The position numbers and the translations under genes are program-made. A stretch of 52,937 nt of DNA from the NCBI RefSeq assembly GCF_004359215.1, contig NC_090612.1:3871478-3924414 (forward strand), given 5' to 3'. The notes beneath the pieces are model-generated. The model made no database searches. It had not been told where the DNA came from and worked only from the letters and a program-made list of their open reading frames with translations. Shown here in pieces: positions 40,008 through 51,347 of the stretch; the stretch's first letter is position 1, and each line of letters starts with the position of its first letter. Origin of the DNA: Bremia lactucae (lineage: Eukaryota > Oomycota > Peronosporomycetes > Peronosporales > Peronosporaceae).

Positions 40008-41077
40008 GGCTGCACGAACCCGGCCTGCCCGGCGACGCGCCTTCCGAATCGCGGGCTGTGACGGCTGACCAGTACCTTGAACTTGCTCGAGGTGGTCGAG
40101 TGCTGCATGGAGTCGCTCATTGGCGGGCGTCTGCGGCGGACGTTGACGTCTGGTTGATTTCCTGGGCGTCGAGGCTGCTGCGACAGGCTTCGTGGGGGCC
40201 GGGAACGTTGCACAAAGGGCGCAAGAGCTGTGTAAAGCGACGGACTCAGCGCGGCAAGGTACCCTTCTGCCGTCTCCCAGTCCTCGACGTCCGTCAGCTT
40301 GTCGGCGAAGTCGTTGCCAATGCGCTGGATTGCCGCACGCGCCAGCTCTAGCTCAACGTCGGACAAATTTGGACGGAGCTGCAGGCGCGGCTTGCGGGAC
40401 GGCACACTGTCTTTGGACACAGGCAGGACCGGAAAAGTTTGTCCTCGGTCACGGCGGAGGATGTCGGCGGCTGCTGCGTCCTCGGCATCTTCAGGTGGCT
40501 GCATGTCGACATTGTCGACGGGGTCGGGGCTGGCAGTGATCGGCGTTGGCGGTTGCGTCACGTGCTTGCTGCAGTCACTCCCATTGACGCCGTGGTCGGC
40601 GCACTCTGTACGGGTCCATCTGCAGTCGATGGCGCGATTTGCAAGTCGATCGGCGACCTTGTTGTCGAGGCGGTCGACATGGGCAAGGCTTTGGGCTTCA
40701 AAACGGCGCAGGAGTTGTCGGGCCTTGTTGCGAAGCTTCCGAAGACGAGCGTTGTTGCAGGCATAATTGCCGCGAACTTGCTCAAGGATGAGCGCGCTGT
40801 CTCCCTTATTGGCAAGCCTTCGCACGCCATGGTGGAGTGCTCCGCTGAGGCCGTCCATGAGCGCGTGGTACTCGGCAGTGTTATTTGTCTGCGACGAGCC
40901 GGCTAGAAAACGGGACACACTCCACTTGAGCACGGTGCCTTGGAACAGCGCGGCTCCAGCGCCAGCAAAAGTGTCGCTGGACCGATGGCGGCATGCTCCA
41001 TCGAAGTATAGGGTCCAGTCGGGGCAGTCAAGTGGTGGTGTCGTCGCCTCAGCTGCGGGCGCTGGGGCGGCCTCCAT
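40004..41077 (-). pseudogene. RNase H region of element F polyprotein
   Basis: Open for 357 residues: DWTLYFDGACRHRSSDTFAG, NTAEYHALMDGLSGAL, NKGDSALILEQVRGNYA and HVDRLDNKVADRLANRAID, with all four acidic positions kept. The linker to RT follows (SDVELELARAAIQRIGNDFA). A frameshift about 100 residues before the RT fingers ends the fusion. The usual IKGDS reads NKGDS here, a change next to the catalytic Asp. Confidence 0.85.
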
Positions 41078-43913
41078 GGTTGCCTCGACCGGAAGTGCTT
41101 CGTCCGAAATACTGGGGTCCGCGGTAGTGCTTGGGTTTGCATACGCACGGCGGCATGCGTGCTCACGCCGTTGGGAAAAGTTGTCGGCGAGTCCGGCGTA
41201 TTTGCTGTCACGGCTGCGCTGGAGTCCGGGACGAAGGCCATCATGCGGCGAAGAAAAGCGTCAACGTTTGAATTTTCCCGCTCTGCATACTCGACATGGT
41301 CTTGGGCGGGCAGACTTGGCGGGTTGACACGGCGGCGCTTCAGGCCGGTCACCGGCGGGGACGTCATGGGGTCTTGGCGGGAGCTTGGGTCTTGGCTACC
41401 TTGACCTGCACAGCGACGAGCAAAAGGGAAAAGCAACGGCCGAGAGGAACTTGTAAACGAGTTGGCTAAGTCTGGAGAAGGGTTACGGCGTGTCACCGTG
41501 GGCCCTCCTCCAGCCGCCGGCGTTGCTACTGCTTGTGGTGCCTGCTGCACCTGGCGCGCGGCGATGTGCGCTTGGGGGACTGATTCACAGTGGAGGCTGT
41601 GCCGAGTGGCCGCTGCCCTGTGGGCGAACGACATGGCACAGGCGCATCCACTGTGAAACACGTCTGTGAAGACGGTCCCGCGGTGTCGTCGTTGCCGGTG
41701 CGCGCGCAGCTCGGCGAACTGGCGCGACGAAAAGCTGCACGCGATGCACCGAAATGCGGCTACATTGTGGGCGAAAACAGAAAGTGTAGCCATCGGCGCG
41801 GTTGGTGGGCCGTCTGGGGCGGCGGGGATGCTGGGCGGACATTGCCGGGTGTCTTCGTCACGGGAGGCGTCTACAGCTGCAGCATCGCAGGCGTCGTATG
41901 TGCCTGTGGCCGCGCTTGCGCTGGCCTCCCTACCGCCTGCAACATCGGCGGCGATGGCATCGGCGGCTGTGACATGGCCCTCGGCCGAAAAAACATTTTC
42001 TGCACTTGGGACGTCTTCCATGTCGACGCCCATGCTGCCGGCACCCACATCGGCGACTGTCGCACGACTTGGAAAAATTTCGGTCGGTGTGGGGCCTGTG
42101 GGGCCTGTGGTGCCAGCACGACCAAATTCCAGGCTTGAAAAAATTTCAACACGCCCTATGCCTGTGGGGCCTGTGGTGCCAGCACGGCGGTCGATTTCCA
42201 AAGTCGAAATATTTTCCGCAGGTGTCGGGCCTGTGGAGGCAGCATGGTCTGAATCCACCGCCAAAGAAAATTCATGTTCGATGCCTGTGGGCCCTGTGGT
42301 GACAGCATGGCCACCTGTGGGGCCTGTGGTGGCAGTATTTCGGCCAGGGTCCAAAACTGGAAAAATGTCTGCACGACCCTGGGCTGAAAATAAAGTTGCG
42401 TTACTTGGGGCGTCTTCCATGTCGGCGTCCATGCTGTCCGACCCCACATCGGCGACTGTCGCTCGACTTGGAAAAATTTCGGTCGGTGTGGGGCCTGTGG
42501 GGCCTGTGGTGGCAGCACGGGCGGAACCCAAATCTGTAAAAATTTGCGCAGGGCTCCGCCTCGTTGCGGAAGCACTACGGTCATGGACAGGGAAAATTTC
42601 TTCGTCACGGGCCGGCACGGGAGCGAAAACAGCTGCACGACTTGCGTCGGAGGTAGCGACAGCGACGTCTGCGACGCCTGCATCCGCCACGAGGACGGAG
42701 CCCAAATCTGGAAAATTTTGTGCATGGCTCCGCCTCGCTGCGGAAGCAATACATTCGGGAACAGGGAAAATTACTCCGGCACGGGCCGGCACGGGAGTGG
42801 CAACGGCTGCACGACTTGTGTCGATATCCGCGACGATGACGTCTGCGACGTCCGCGCTTGCCGTACGAGCGGAGCCCAAATCTGGAAAAATTTGCGCAGG
42901 GCTCCGCCTCGTTACGGCGCCACTACAAACGGGAAAACGGATTGCTGCCTCACCTTGCGCCGGCACGGGAGCGACGACAGGAGCACGAGCGGGAGCCAAA
43001 GCGGCAGGAGCACGGGCGGGGTTGTCGCCGCGTTGGCGTCCTCGAAAGCGTCGAGATCGTCGTCGTCTTCATGGCCTTGAGCACTTAAATCACTATAATT
43101 AGTTGAATATAACATACCTTGATTTGTGCGTTCCCCCACTTGAATGCCTTGTTCCCCCGCTTCGTTTGCGCCCTCGCACGCCTGCGCGGCGTCGGTGCCT
43201 GCCTCGCTATCGGCGGCGCCCTCGGCGTCGAGCCCGTGGTCGCCCACAGAGCCCTCAGAGGCCGTACGTAGTCGGCCTCTGATTGGCTGATTAAGTGCCA
43301 CCGACATAAACAGAAGGTCCATCGCGGAGCCAGCTGGCCGATTTGCGTCAAAGCCAGCGGCAACATCGCGGGCGTTGTATGCGCCGGGTGCGCGACTCTG
43401 TAAAGGTACGCTCGACCCGGCGCCTATTCGCGGGGTTAAAGCCGTTGCGGTCGACAAAAAAGTCGTCGCGGCGCCGGCTGTCGGATTTGCGAGCCCGTCG
43501 CTTGGGCCGCTAATATTCCGATCTGTCCCGTCTCCCCTAAAAGCAATAGACCTGGCGACTTCCATTGGCCGATCCAATCCCACCATCCCGGGCAGAAAGT
43601 GCAGGTCGGAAACAGCTGTTCGATTTGCGAAATCGACAATCGAAACGTCCGCGACGTCAATGTCGGCAGCGGCAACGGCGGCAGTGGCGGCGACGCTAGT
43701 GTCGGCTTCGTCGACATCCTCGTCGGCAGAAAAATTAGGTACGTCCGCGCCATCCCCATCCTCACCGTCGCTAAAAAATCCGCTCTCGACGGACGCGGCG
43801 TCGTCCATCCGCACCGTAAAATCGCTCGAAGCCGTGCTGCCTAGCGGCGACGACAACTCCGACGACTCGCTCGACAGCGCACGGCCGCGCGCAACAAGCG
43901 AGAAGATGGCCAT
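40903..43913 (-). pseudogene. N-terminal, zinc-finger and linker region of element F polyprotein
   Basis: ATG 43913 (MAIFSLVARGRALSS) leads through the acidic region. A frame change occurs near 42990. From 42999 a single frame of 698 residues runs through three repeat blocks (TRRSPAQIFPDLGSARTA type), many TTGPTG blocks, the C2H2 finger (FRCIACSFSSRQFAELRAHR) and the linker GLKRRRVNPPSLPAQDHVEY. It reaches the start of RNase H before a frameshift near 41100. This copy shows that zinc fingers and RNase H belong to one polyprotein. Confidence 0.82.
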
Positions 43914-43999
43914 GATGCAGAAGCAAGTAGCGGTAGCAACGCAGTAGAATTAAAAAAAAATTAACACGGGTAGATTACGTGTATTTATTGATGTTCTTT

Positions 44000-44128
44000 G
44001 GTGGGAGCGGCGCACGCGCTCGCCCCCGCTGACAAAAATTCTACTGTGAAATTACTCATAAGAGCATTCCTGAACCCTTACAGCACCGGAGTGCAAGGGG
44101 CCTGCTCCGGCTCATGTCAACGTCCTCA
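44000..44128 (-). pseudogene. Truncated U1 snRNA copy between elements G and F
   Basis: 129 nt of U1 starting at TGAGGACG. The poly(A) of element G joins one base later than in the other copies (aaaATGAGG instead of aaaTTGAGG). One change in stem-loop III (ctcataag) distinguishes it from intact U1. There is no promoter or 5' end, so it is not a functional U1 gene. Confidence 0.9.
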
Positions 44129-44315
44129 TTTTTTTTTTTTAATTTTATTGCCAATTTTGTAGTCGCCTAGGTGTGTAGAAAGGCTAATAGCTACAGAAAG
44201 AAAGGACTCAAATGAGTCAACATGTATGCTACACTAAAGGCTAATGGCTACATTGGGCTTGAAACGGCGGTATCCTTGCTGGAGAGTGCCGGTGGGGCCA
44301 AAGCAGGCCCAAGGT

Positions 44316-45613
44316 TCACTGGTTCCTTTCGGCTTGGTTAGTCAGGCCTTTGGAATGCGTACCTTGTCGTTGTTGGTGGCGACGTCGCGATCCCCGAGTC
44401 CGTCGCTGCGAGTCCTGGGTACTCCGCTGCTCTCTTGGTGTTGGCTGGCTTGTATTTGCAGGTGCAGTCGGTGTCCGGTTGAGACGCGGCCCCCAACGAG
44501 TGCTTGTACGCTGATGCGTTTTGGGGGGTAAAGCTGACGGCGCTGGTGGTACCCTCGGCGGCCCCCATCTTGTTGAAGCTCGTCGTGGCCGTAGCGGAGC
44601 GGAGAGGGCTATTGTCGCAGGGTTTCCGGCGGTCATGGCGGCTGTCGGCATCGGTATCGGCGTAGGCGATGTGACTTCAGGGTTCCTTGATGTGTCCTCA
44701 ACGTTAATTTCGCCTGAGTAAAGCCTCCAGATTCGGTAGCTTGCCTTGACACATGTCGCAGATATTTTCCTGTTCAACTTGGTAGCTGCACGCTTGGTAA
44801 GTTGCAGGTGCTCCGTGAGTGTCTTGAAGTTGGACGGGAGCACAGAGCCGAGCGCGCCGTAGACCAACGCCGAAACATAAACGCGCCAGCCCAAGCTTTC
44901 CAGGTGCGTCTTGACACACTCATACTTCAACATCTTTTCAGCATGCCGAGTACCCATGTTTCCAGCGGCCAAATCGTCTGACTTCTGCGATTCGTACGCG
45001 ACCGCGAGGTCGCATACGTATGCAGTCTTCGTGGCCGCATTGAACAGCTGGATGTCAGGGCGAAGTGCGCGACCTGGGAGTCCGTCCACGTGCGCGTCGA
45101 AGCGTGCAGTCAACTGGAGACCTGGCTTGAAATTGCAGCGCCCATCGCTGTCTTGATCAGCGCGAGGACTTGGTCATGGCGTCCGTCGATGGCGCGCGCA
45201 TTGCCAGGGCAGTGCTGCAGTACGTGCGGCAGCGTCTCATCTCGGCTGCAGCGCGGGTGCCGACACGTCTTGCTGCCGCGCTCGTTCCAGCGACGAAGTA
45301 CCGAGCGCGTTGGCACCAGGTCGACCCGAGCGGTAAGCGCGAAGCGGTACTCGGCATCGCTTAGCCCACCGCCGCGCGACGCAAAGGAGCTTCCTGCACC
45401 GCCGACCGCGCGCACGACGTCGCTCTGTGTGGTCAGGGTCTTCCATCGTTTTAACGCCGCCAGCTTGGTATGTTGACGGAGCTGGCGGGTCATGTCCTTG
45501 GAGCATAGCGGCTGTGGGTGGTGCGGCACTTTAATCTGGAGCATCATGTCTGCGGCCACACCACCCTGCACCTGCACCGACTCCCTGGAGAGCTTGAGTC
45601 CGTGCGACGCCAA
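44316..45613 (-). pseudogene. CCHC knuckle, endonuclease and tail of element G
   Basis: Two frames overlap at 45110. The first (45613-45110) has DMTRQLRQHTKLAALKRW and the knuckle CRHPRCSRDETLPHVLQHC. The second (45113-44316) has RALRPDIQLFNAATKTAYVC, DLAVAYESQKSDD and the Arg/Pro tail to NQ at the stop. They are almost identical to copy E, including the frameshift between them, which points to recent common origin or gene conversion. Confidence 0.85.
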
Positions 45614-48239
45614 GTGGTTCTTAACGTCGACCCACAGCGACCCGATATCTCCGGACTTGCGCTTCGGCTGGCAAACGGCGACGAGCCGAGTTCACCGTTG
45701 AGGAAGAGCTGCACGGCGCTTGGGATACGTCTTCGCCAGTGGTCGGGGTCCAGAATAAAGCGCTTCTGAACCGCCTGCCACACTTGCTCTTGCGCAATCT
45801 CGCGGATAAAGTTGTCCGTCGAGTGCAGCATTTTCCACGCGTGGCTGACCTGTAGCACGGCGCGCAAGTTGGCGAGGGACACAAATCCGAGGCCGCCCTT
45901 GTCCATCGGTGCGAAGAACAGCGCTGTTGTACTGGACTTGTTGAGCTTGAACATGTGTCGTAGTCCTCGCACTAGAGCCGAGTCCACGCTGTCGAGCTGG
46001 GTCTTGTATGCCCGTACGTGTCGCAGAAGGTAGTCGGCCTTGGGGTAGACATACGTCTTAATTGCCTTGACCTTCTGCCACGGTGCCAGGGGCGACCGGA
46101 ATATCGCGGCCATCATGCGCTTCATCTCTTGGAGAACCGGCCCCATAGCTCCACGGTGCTGTGCATGGTTAAATCCGTCGCCGACTCCAAGGTATGTGTA
46201 CCCTTCGTGGAGCTTTAGCGACGGAATGGCTTCACCGTCAAGTCGAAGCTCTACTTGATCGTCACGGAGGTGGCCGTGGGCGTCGGTCTTCACCGACAGC
46301 GACGCACACTTGGACGCATTTGCCTGCATCGTCGACCACTTGAGGAACTGGACAACGATTGCATGGGCCTTCTTGATACCCAAAACCGATGAGCTGTAGG
46401 TCTTCAAGTCGTCCGCGTACGCCGTCACCGAAACGTTGCGGGTGTTGGTGATCGGCAAGCCAAACTCCGGGGCCAAATCTTGCAGTGCACGCACCAGGGG
46501 CATGATTCCAACGATGAATAGGTACGGCGACAGCGGACAGCCTTGAAAGACACTAGTTCGGAGCGCGATCGGGTCCGTGGCACCGTCGGCTGCGTTCGCA
46601 ACTGTGAAGACTGCACCGTCGTAGATGGCTTGGAGGCGCGACACGAAGTTGGCGTCCGCACCTGTTGCCATGAGGACATTCCAGACGAGGTCTTGCGGCA
46701 CAGAGCCGAACGCGTTCTTGAAGTCGTACCAGACCAAGTGTAGCGGCCGTGGTCGCCTCTTGGTCTGGTCCAGCACCGCGGAGCTCACGAAGTTGTGCTC
46801 GGCGCAACCATCCTTGCTGCGAAATCCCTTCTGTGCGTCCGTAAGTCGCCCGTTTGCCTCGAGCCAGGTTGTCAGGCGCCGCGCTAGCATCCGAGAGTAT
46901 AACTTGTAAATACACGCTTGTAGGCATATAGGCCGCCAGTTGCTTGGTTTACTTGGATCACCTTTCTTGTAGATGAGCTGCACGGTGCGCACCTTCCACA
47001 CGGCTGGGACTTTTCCATGCGACCAGCATACCGTGAAAGCTGCATGAAGAGCCGGCAACAGCTCGGGCAAAAACTTCTTGTAGATGTCGTAGCCAATCCC
47101 GTCGATGCCCGGGCTGGAGGTGGCTTGGGCCTGGTGTACGGCATCTTCAACTTCGTCAGCGGACGGGGCGGACGTCAGCGCACTCGCGGCGGCGGTGGGC
47201 GGAGGCATTCGAGCTAACAGTTGACGAAAGGGCGAACCGGCCTCGTCGTTGAAGTCGAAGCTGCGGGCGGGTGTATTGACGCCTTGGAAAAAATCATGGA
47301 CTTCGGCCCGCGGTATTGGGCAGCGGGTCGGCACCGACGGACTCGCTGGGTTTTCTGGGTCCGCGGGAGCATCTGCGAGCACTTGCTGCATGCACGCCTT
47401 CTCATGGCTGTAGAATAACTTGCGCAACTTGTCGCGCTTCATGGCAGCACGAACTCGACCGGCCCGGCGACGCGCCTTCCGAATGGCGGGCTGCGACGGC
47501 TTATCTGCACCTTGAAGATGGCCGAGGTGGTCGAGGGCTGCATGGAGTCGCTCGTTGACGGGCGTCTGCGGTGGGCGTCGACGTCTTGGTTGATTTCCTG
47601 GGCGTCGATGCTGCTGCTGCACTTGTCGTGGGGGGCGGGAACGTAGCGCAAAAGGCGCAAGAGCTGTGAAAAGTGACGGGCTCAGCGCGGCAAGGTACCC
47701 TTCCGCCGTCTCCCAGTCTTCGACGTCCGTGAGTCTGTAAGCGAAGTCGTTGCCAACTCGCTGAATTGCCGCACGCGCCTGCTCTAGCTCGACGTCCGAC
47801 AAATTGGGGCGGAGCTGCAGGCGCGGCTTGCGGGACGGCACACTGTCGCGGGACACAGGCAGGACCGGAAAAGTTTGACCTCGGTCACGGCGGAGGATGT
47901 CGGCTGCGGCTTCGTCCTCGCCATCTTCAGGTGGCTGCATGTCGACATTGTCGACGGGGTCGGGGCTGGCAGTGACCGGCGTTGGCGGTTGCGTCACGTG
48001 CTTGCTGCAGCCTGATCCATTGACTCCGTGGTCGGCGCATTCCGTGCGAGTCCATCTGCAGTCGATGGCACGATTTGCGAGCCGATTAGCGACCTTATTG
48101 TCGAGTCGGTCGACATGGGCCAGACTGTGGGCTTCCAAACGGCGCAGAAGTTGGCGGACCTTGTTGCGAAGCTTGCGGAGACGAGCGTTGTTGCAGGCAT
48201 AATTGCCGCGAACTTGCTCGAGGATGAGCGCGCTGTCCC
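45614..48239 (-). CDS. RNase H-reverse transcriptase fusion (element G, 5' partial)
   Basis: From the gap edge a single frame carries the second half of RNase H (DSALILEQVRGNYACNNARL, HVDRLDNKVANRLANRAID), the linker (RPNLSDVELEQARAAI) and the whole RT (QLIYKKGDPSKPSNWRPI, WYDFKNAFGSVP, VFQGCPLSPYLF, TAYADDLKTYSSS). This is direct evidence that RNase H lies upstream of RT in one protein. In HVDRLDNKVANRLAN the last catalytic Asp of ADRLAN is Asn, so this RNase H may be inactive. A frameshift near 45680 (after NGELGSSPFA) ends the true protein; the rest is out of frame. Confidence 0.88.
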
Positions 48240-48339
48240 NNNNNNNNNNNNNNNNNNNNNNNNNNNNNNNNNNNNNNNNNNNNNNNNNNNNNNNNNNNNN
48301 NNNNNNNNNNNNNNNNNNNNNNNNNNNNNNNNNNNNNNN
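48240..48339. other. Assembly gap (100 N)
   Basis: A 100-N placeholder. The retroelement array ends on one side and an LTR element start lies on the other, so the true distance and order across it are not known. Confidence 0.95.
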
Positions 48340-48403
48340 GGGCATCTCTGTCTAAGTTGGACAGTAATGCCAGGATTGCATCGTTTCCTACGGTTGAACT
48401 CAT
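48340..48403 (-). pseudogene. Start of an LTR-element gag, cut by gap
   Basis: ATG 48403 begins MSSTVGNDAILALLSNLDRD and then enters the gap. It lies 143 nt inside an LTR, the same leader length as between LTR 4690 and gag ATG 4546, although the leader sequences differ. I infer a gag start from position; 21 residues are too few to name the family. Confidence 0.4.
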
Positions 48404-48546
48404 TCGTTAAACCGCACTTCTTTCTATATCACTTAGAAAGGAGTAGCTATCAGGGGAAACGTGATGCGTTTTCCCACTGTCATCTAACATGTCCATGCTA
48501 GATGTGGGAAATGTGGTCCTTGGACGGACTACAAAGTGCTGCTAGG

Positions 48547-48701
48547 TGTAACGGGGCACTGCTGACTCGTACTGCTTCAGTACAAGTCCACTACGCACTG
48601 CTTCAGTTGCGAGTGGTGCCTCACGTCACTTCACGTTTTAGATAATATATTAATAAACAACCTTTAAGTATTAATTTCATGTAACGATACACCCCGTTGC
48701 A
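48547..48701 (-). repeat. Internally deleted Ty3/gypsy LTR
   Basis: 155 bp with ends TGTAACGGGGCAC and ACCCCGTTGCA, matching both ends of the 426-bp LTR at 4690-5115 (shared cgtactgcttcagtacaag type sequence, then aacaaccttt near the far end). About 270 bp in the middle, between the cacgt and ataatatattaa blocks, is missing. Confidence 0.75.
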
Positions 48702-49699
48702 TAGTGGCAATCTTATTAAACGAAATGAGGCGATGGTTAGAATTCATATGAATTATAAATGTTTTATCAGTACAATAACGTTTAAGAACTATGAAGAGCT
48801 AATTTAGTACTACTGAATATCAATACTCCGTACTTGAGGTGCCGACACGTGTCTTCGTGCCTAGAAGCAGGTGCAAACCGCTTCCTCGCTGTGCTAGGGT
48901 GTGTGCTAAGTAGAGCGTGGCCGCATTGCGACGTGCCCGTCTACAGTCAGTACACCGGTCACATGTGACCGCGTTACGATTACTAAGTCCCTGTGGCCTG
49001 ACTTGCCCACTAGAACATAAAAAGCAAGTCCCGCAAAATCAGCGATAGGACAGAACAGTAGGACCATCTTTTTTTGAGTCGACCTTTCTTGAAAATAAAA
49101 GTCGTTAGAAGTTGTCATCTACATATTGTATTTGATAAATTTATGATTTCATGAATGACAAGCCTATACAGGTGGTTTTCCGCACAAAACTTATAATTCA
49201 TTTGTTCTGCTGCGCGAGACCTCCTTTTCTGTGCAACGCTGATGTCGCGGGTCCTGATTTGAATGAGACGGCGGTTCTAATGCTTGCGTTAATATGAGAG
49301 TATTGATAGGTTCGATCTTATGATCAAGATTGATCGCAGATACGGATAAATCGCTTAACTTTTCAATCAAAATAATGTTTTTTCAATTGGATGAAGCTGA
49401 AGATATAGCGTTTTACAAATTAATCAACTGGAATGCCTCGGGTTGCCGGACATCAGTGTTGGCACATACCAGTTTTCGAGGTGAGGGTTCATGAAAAGCA
49501 AAAGTCGCTAGCAAAAACTGTCATCCATATTTTGCATTTGATACTCACAATTTATCATTCATTTCGTTTCGTAGACCGTTAGAAGAAGTTTGAAAAACAA
49601 TCACAAAGCGAACACCAAAACAGATTGTGCGTTTAATTTTGCAAAACTAGATAACAAATGCAACATTTCATGCAGCTTCGTTGCTCAGTAGTTTCAAGC
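48702..49699. other. No gene recognised; one diverged 75-bp direct repeat
   Basis: AT-rich intergenic sequence downstream of the P450. The block 49089-49165 (aaaataaaagtcgttagaa...gtcatctacatattg) recurs in diverged form at 49493-49570 (aaagcaaaagtcgctagca...gtcatccatattttg). I see no supported coding frame. Confidence 0.45.
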
Positions 49700-51244
49700 T
49701 CATTTGGTGCTACGTTGATGCACTCGCACGGCCAGTGGTCCCTTTACTGGAAGAACAAAGGAAAAATCGTAGGTTATTTTCCATGGATCTTCCACTGTTT
49801 CAATGTCAAAGCGGCTAAAAAGCACCGCCAAAACAGTCTTCATTTCGAGCATCGCCAGACGCATCCCTATGCATTTTCGTGGACCAGTGCTAAAGGTGAT
49901 AAACTGGGGCGGCGAAATATTCTTTGGCTTTCCCGTCGCCTCTTCGAACCAGCGTTCTGGTCGATATTCCGCGGCATCGGCACCCCAGACATTCGTGCGT
50001 CTGGCTGCAGCGAACTTGGACACCATCACGATGGTTCCTTTCTTGATAAAAGCGCCACTTGTCAGTGTCGTGTCCCTTGTCGCGCATCGATACGTGGACA
50101 CGGACCACAGACGCACACTCTCCTTCACGACGGCGTCCAAGTACAGTAGTTTTTGTGTATCTTCGAGAGTCGGTACGTCCATGTCCCCCGTCAAGAGCCC
50201 CGGGAGAATGGCGTGAATCTCCTCGCGAATTTTTTCAAGAACGCGAGGGTGGCGATTGAGCATCACAATGAGCCACGACAGACTAAATGATGTCGTGTCC
50301 TTTCCAGCAATGAAAAAGTTCACGGCCGTGTCTTGAAGCTCTTGTGGATTAATGTGGCCATTGTTGCTCATGAGCAACGTCAGGAGGTTTTGTTTTGCCG
50401 TTGGTGATTTCTTTTCGCTCAACGATTGAACCATAATGTTGCGAACCATGGTATTGACAATCTTCATATTGTCGCAAAGACGCTTTTCAGCACCGAGGTT
50501 TAGGAAGCGACATAGTTTCCACATCCACATGGGCGTCTGAAATCGATTTTGCACGGCATGCAGTGCAACGTCAAGAGGGTGTCTTTCGTCGATGAAAACG
50601 TCGCCACCGAGTTGATTGAGCTCGACGCCAAAGCCAATGCGAGTGAAGACGTCACTTGTGAATTTGCCCAGTAGCGACTTCATGCTCACACAATGTTGCC
50701 GATCAACACACCGCGCGAGGACATCTCGAAGCTGCAGTGTCTTTTCTTGAATCACTGGCTCCATGATTTCTCGAATGCTCGTGGTCGAAAAGAGATGACT
50801 CGCAGCGCGACGCTGTTGCTTCCACTTGTCCCCGTTCACGTTCAGCAATCCGTGACCAAGCACATCGAATGAAATGTCGGCAAGGGTACCCCCTTTTTCG
50901 AACACGTCAAACTTATCGACGAATACATCGTGAAGGTCACATGGCATTGAGAGCACAATCCAAGGCGGTTGGAAGAGAAGTTGCAAAATCCATGGGTGAC
51001 CATTACTGGCGTCTGTTTGTTCGTTTATCCAGTCGCTCATTCGATAGCGATTGAATAGCAGCACGTCCAGCGTGTTGCCAAGAATTGGTAGCGTTGAAGC
51101 AGGGTGGAAAAGAGATTCCATACCTGGATCCGGCATTGGCATGGGCAGGTTGATTAGTTTCCACGACGCGTAAATGGCGGTTAACGCACTGAGTGCTAGA
51201 AGTGTCGACTGCTGCGTGGTGGAATGGCTTGTAATTGACCACAT
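49700..51244 (-). CDS. Cytochrome P450 monooxygenase
   Basis: An intact, intron-free 514-residue P450, a usual family length. An N-terminal hydrophobic segment (about 12-30) followed by a Pro-rich stretch fits an ER-anchored enzyme. Motifs are C-helix WKQQRR (141-146), I-helix AGKDTT (313-318), ExxR as ESVR (375-378), PERW (429-432) and the haem loop FSTGPRKCIG (451-460) with Cys458 as the iron ligand. The pattern resembles the clan that includes CYP4, CYP86 and the oomycete CYP5014-type enzymes, many of which hydroxylate fatty acids at the chain end. The substrate here is not provable. The ATG at 51244 is the first in frame and gives the anchor. No obvious co-regulated neighbour is present. 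Confidence 0.93.
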   Translation of the reverse strand: MWSITSHSTTQQSTLLALSALTAIYASWKLINLPMPMPDPGMESLFHPASTLPILGNTLDVLLFNRYRMSDWINEQTDASNGHPWILQLLFQPPWIVLSMPCDLHDVFVDKFDVFEKGGTLADISFDVLGHGLLNVNGDKWKQQRRAASHLFSTTSIREIMEPVIQEKTLQLRDVLARCVDRQHCVSMKSLLGKFTSDVFTRIGFGVELNQLGGDVFIDERHPLDVALHAVQNRFQTPMWMWKLCRFLNLGAEKRLCDNMKIVNTMVRNIMVQSLSEKKSPTAKQNLLTLLMSNNGHINPQELQDTAVNFFIAGKDTTSFSLSWLIVMLNRHPRVLEKIREEIHAILPGLLTGDMDVPTLEDTQKLLYLDAVVKESVRLWSVSTYRCATRDTTLTSGAFIKKGTIVMVSKFAAARRTNVWGADAAEYRPERWFEEATGKPKNISPPQFITFSTGPRKCIGMRLAMLEMKTVLAVLFSRFDIETVEDPWKITYDFSFVLPVKGPLAVRVHQRSTK

Positions 51245-51347
51245 CGTACGAAGAAATGGTCGAGAGGACAGTACTCGATGAAGTTGTTGTGTTGGTTGAA
51301 AGCAAGATGCGGAATGATAGAGAATGAATCGGTCTGCAAAACAGCAT

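Larger units (their letters stand above)
38158..43999 (-). mobile_element. U1-targeting element, copy F (3' end lost at scaffold join)
   Basis: A minus-strand copy starting just after the truncated U1 copy at 44000-44128. It is readable through the N-terminal region, zinc fingers, RNase H and most of RT, and stops at the two-N join (38156-38157), where the poly(A) end of copy E, on the opposite strand, begins. The CCHC knuckle, endonuclease and 3'UTR are missing for this reason. Confidence 0.9.
44129..48239 (-). mobile_element. U1-targeting element, copy G (5' part lost in gap)
   Basis: A minus-strand copy with poly(A), 3'UTR hairpin (44205-44218), endonuclease, RT and most of RNase H. It runs into the 100-N gap at 48240, inside the third RNase H motif. 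It lies head to tail with copy F across the truncated U1 copy. Confidence 0.9.

Noticed and set aside
41666..43102. 478-residue open frame on the plus strand opposite element F
   Set aside because: It is a shadow of the GC-rich, Ala-rich repeat region. Similar long antisense frames recur opposite every copy and have no recognisable domain.
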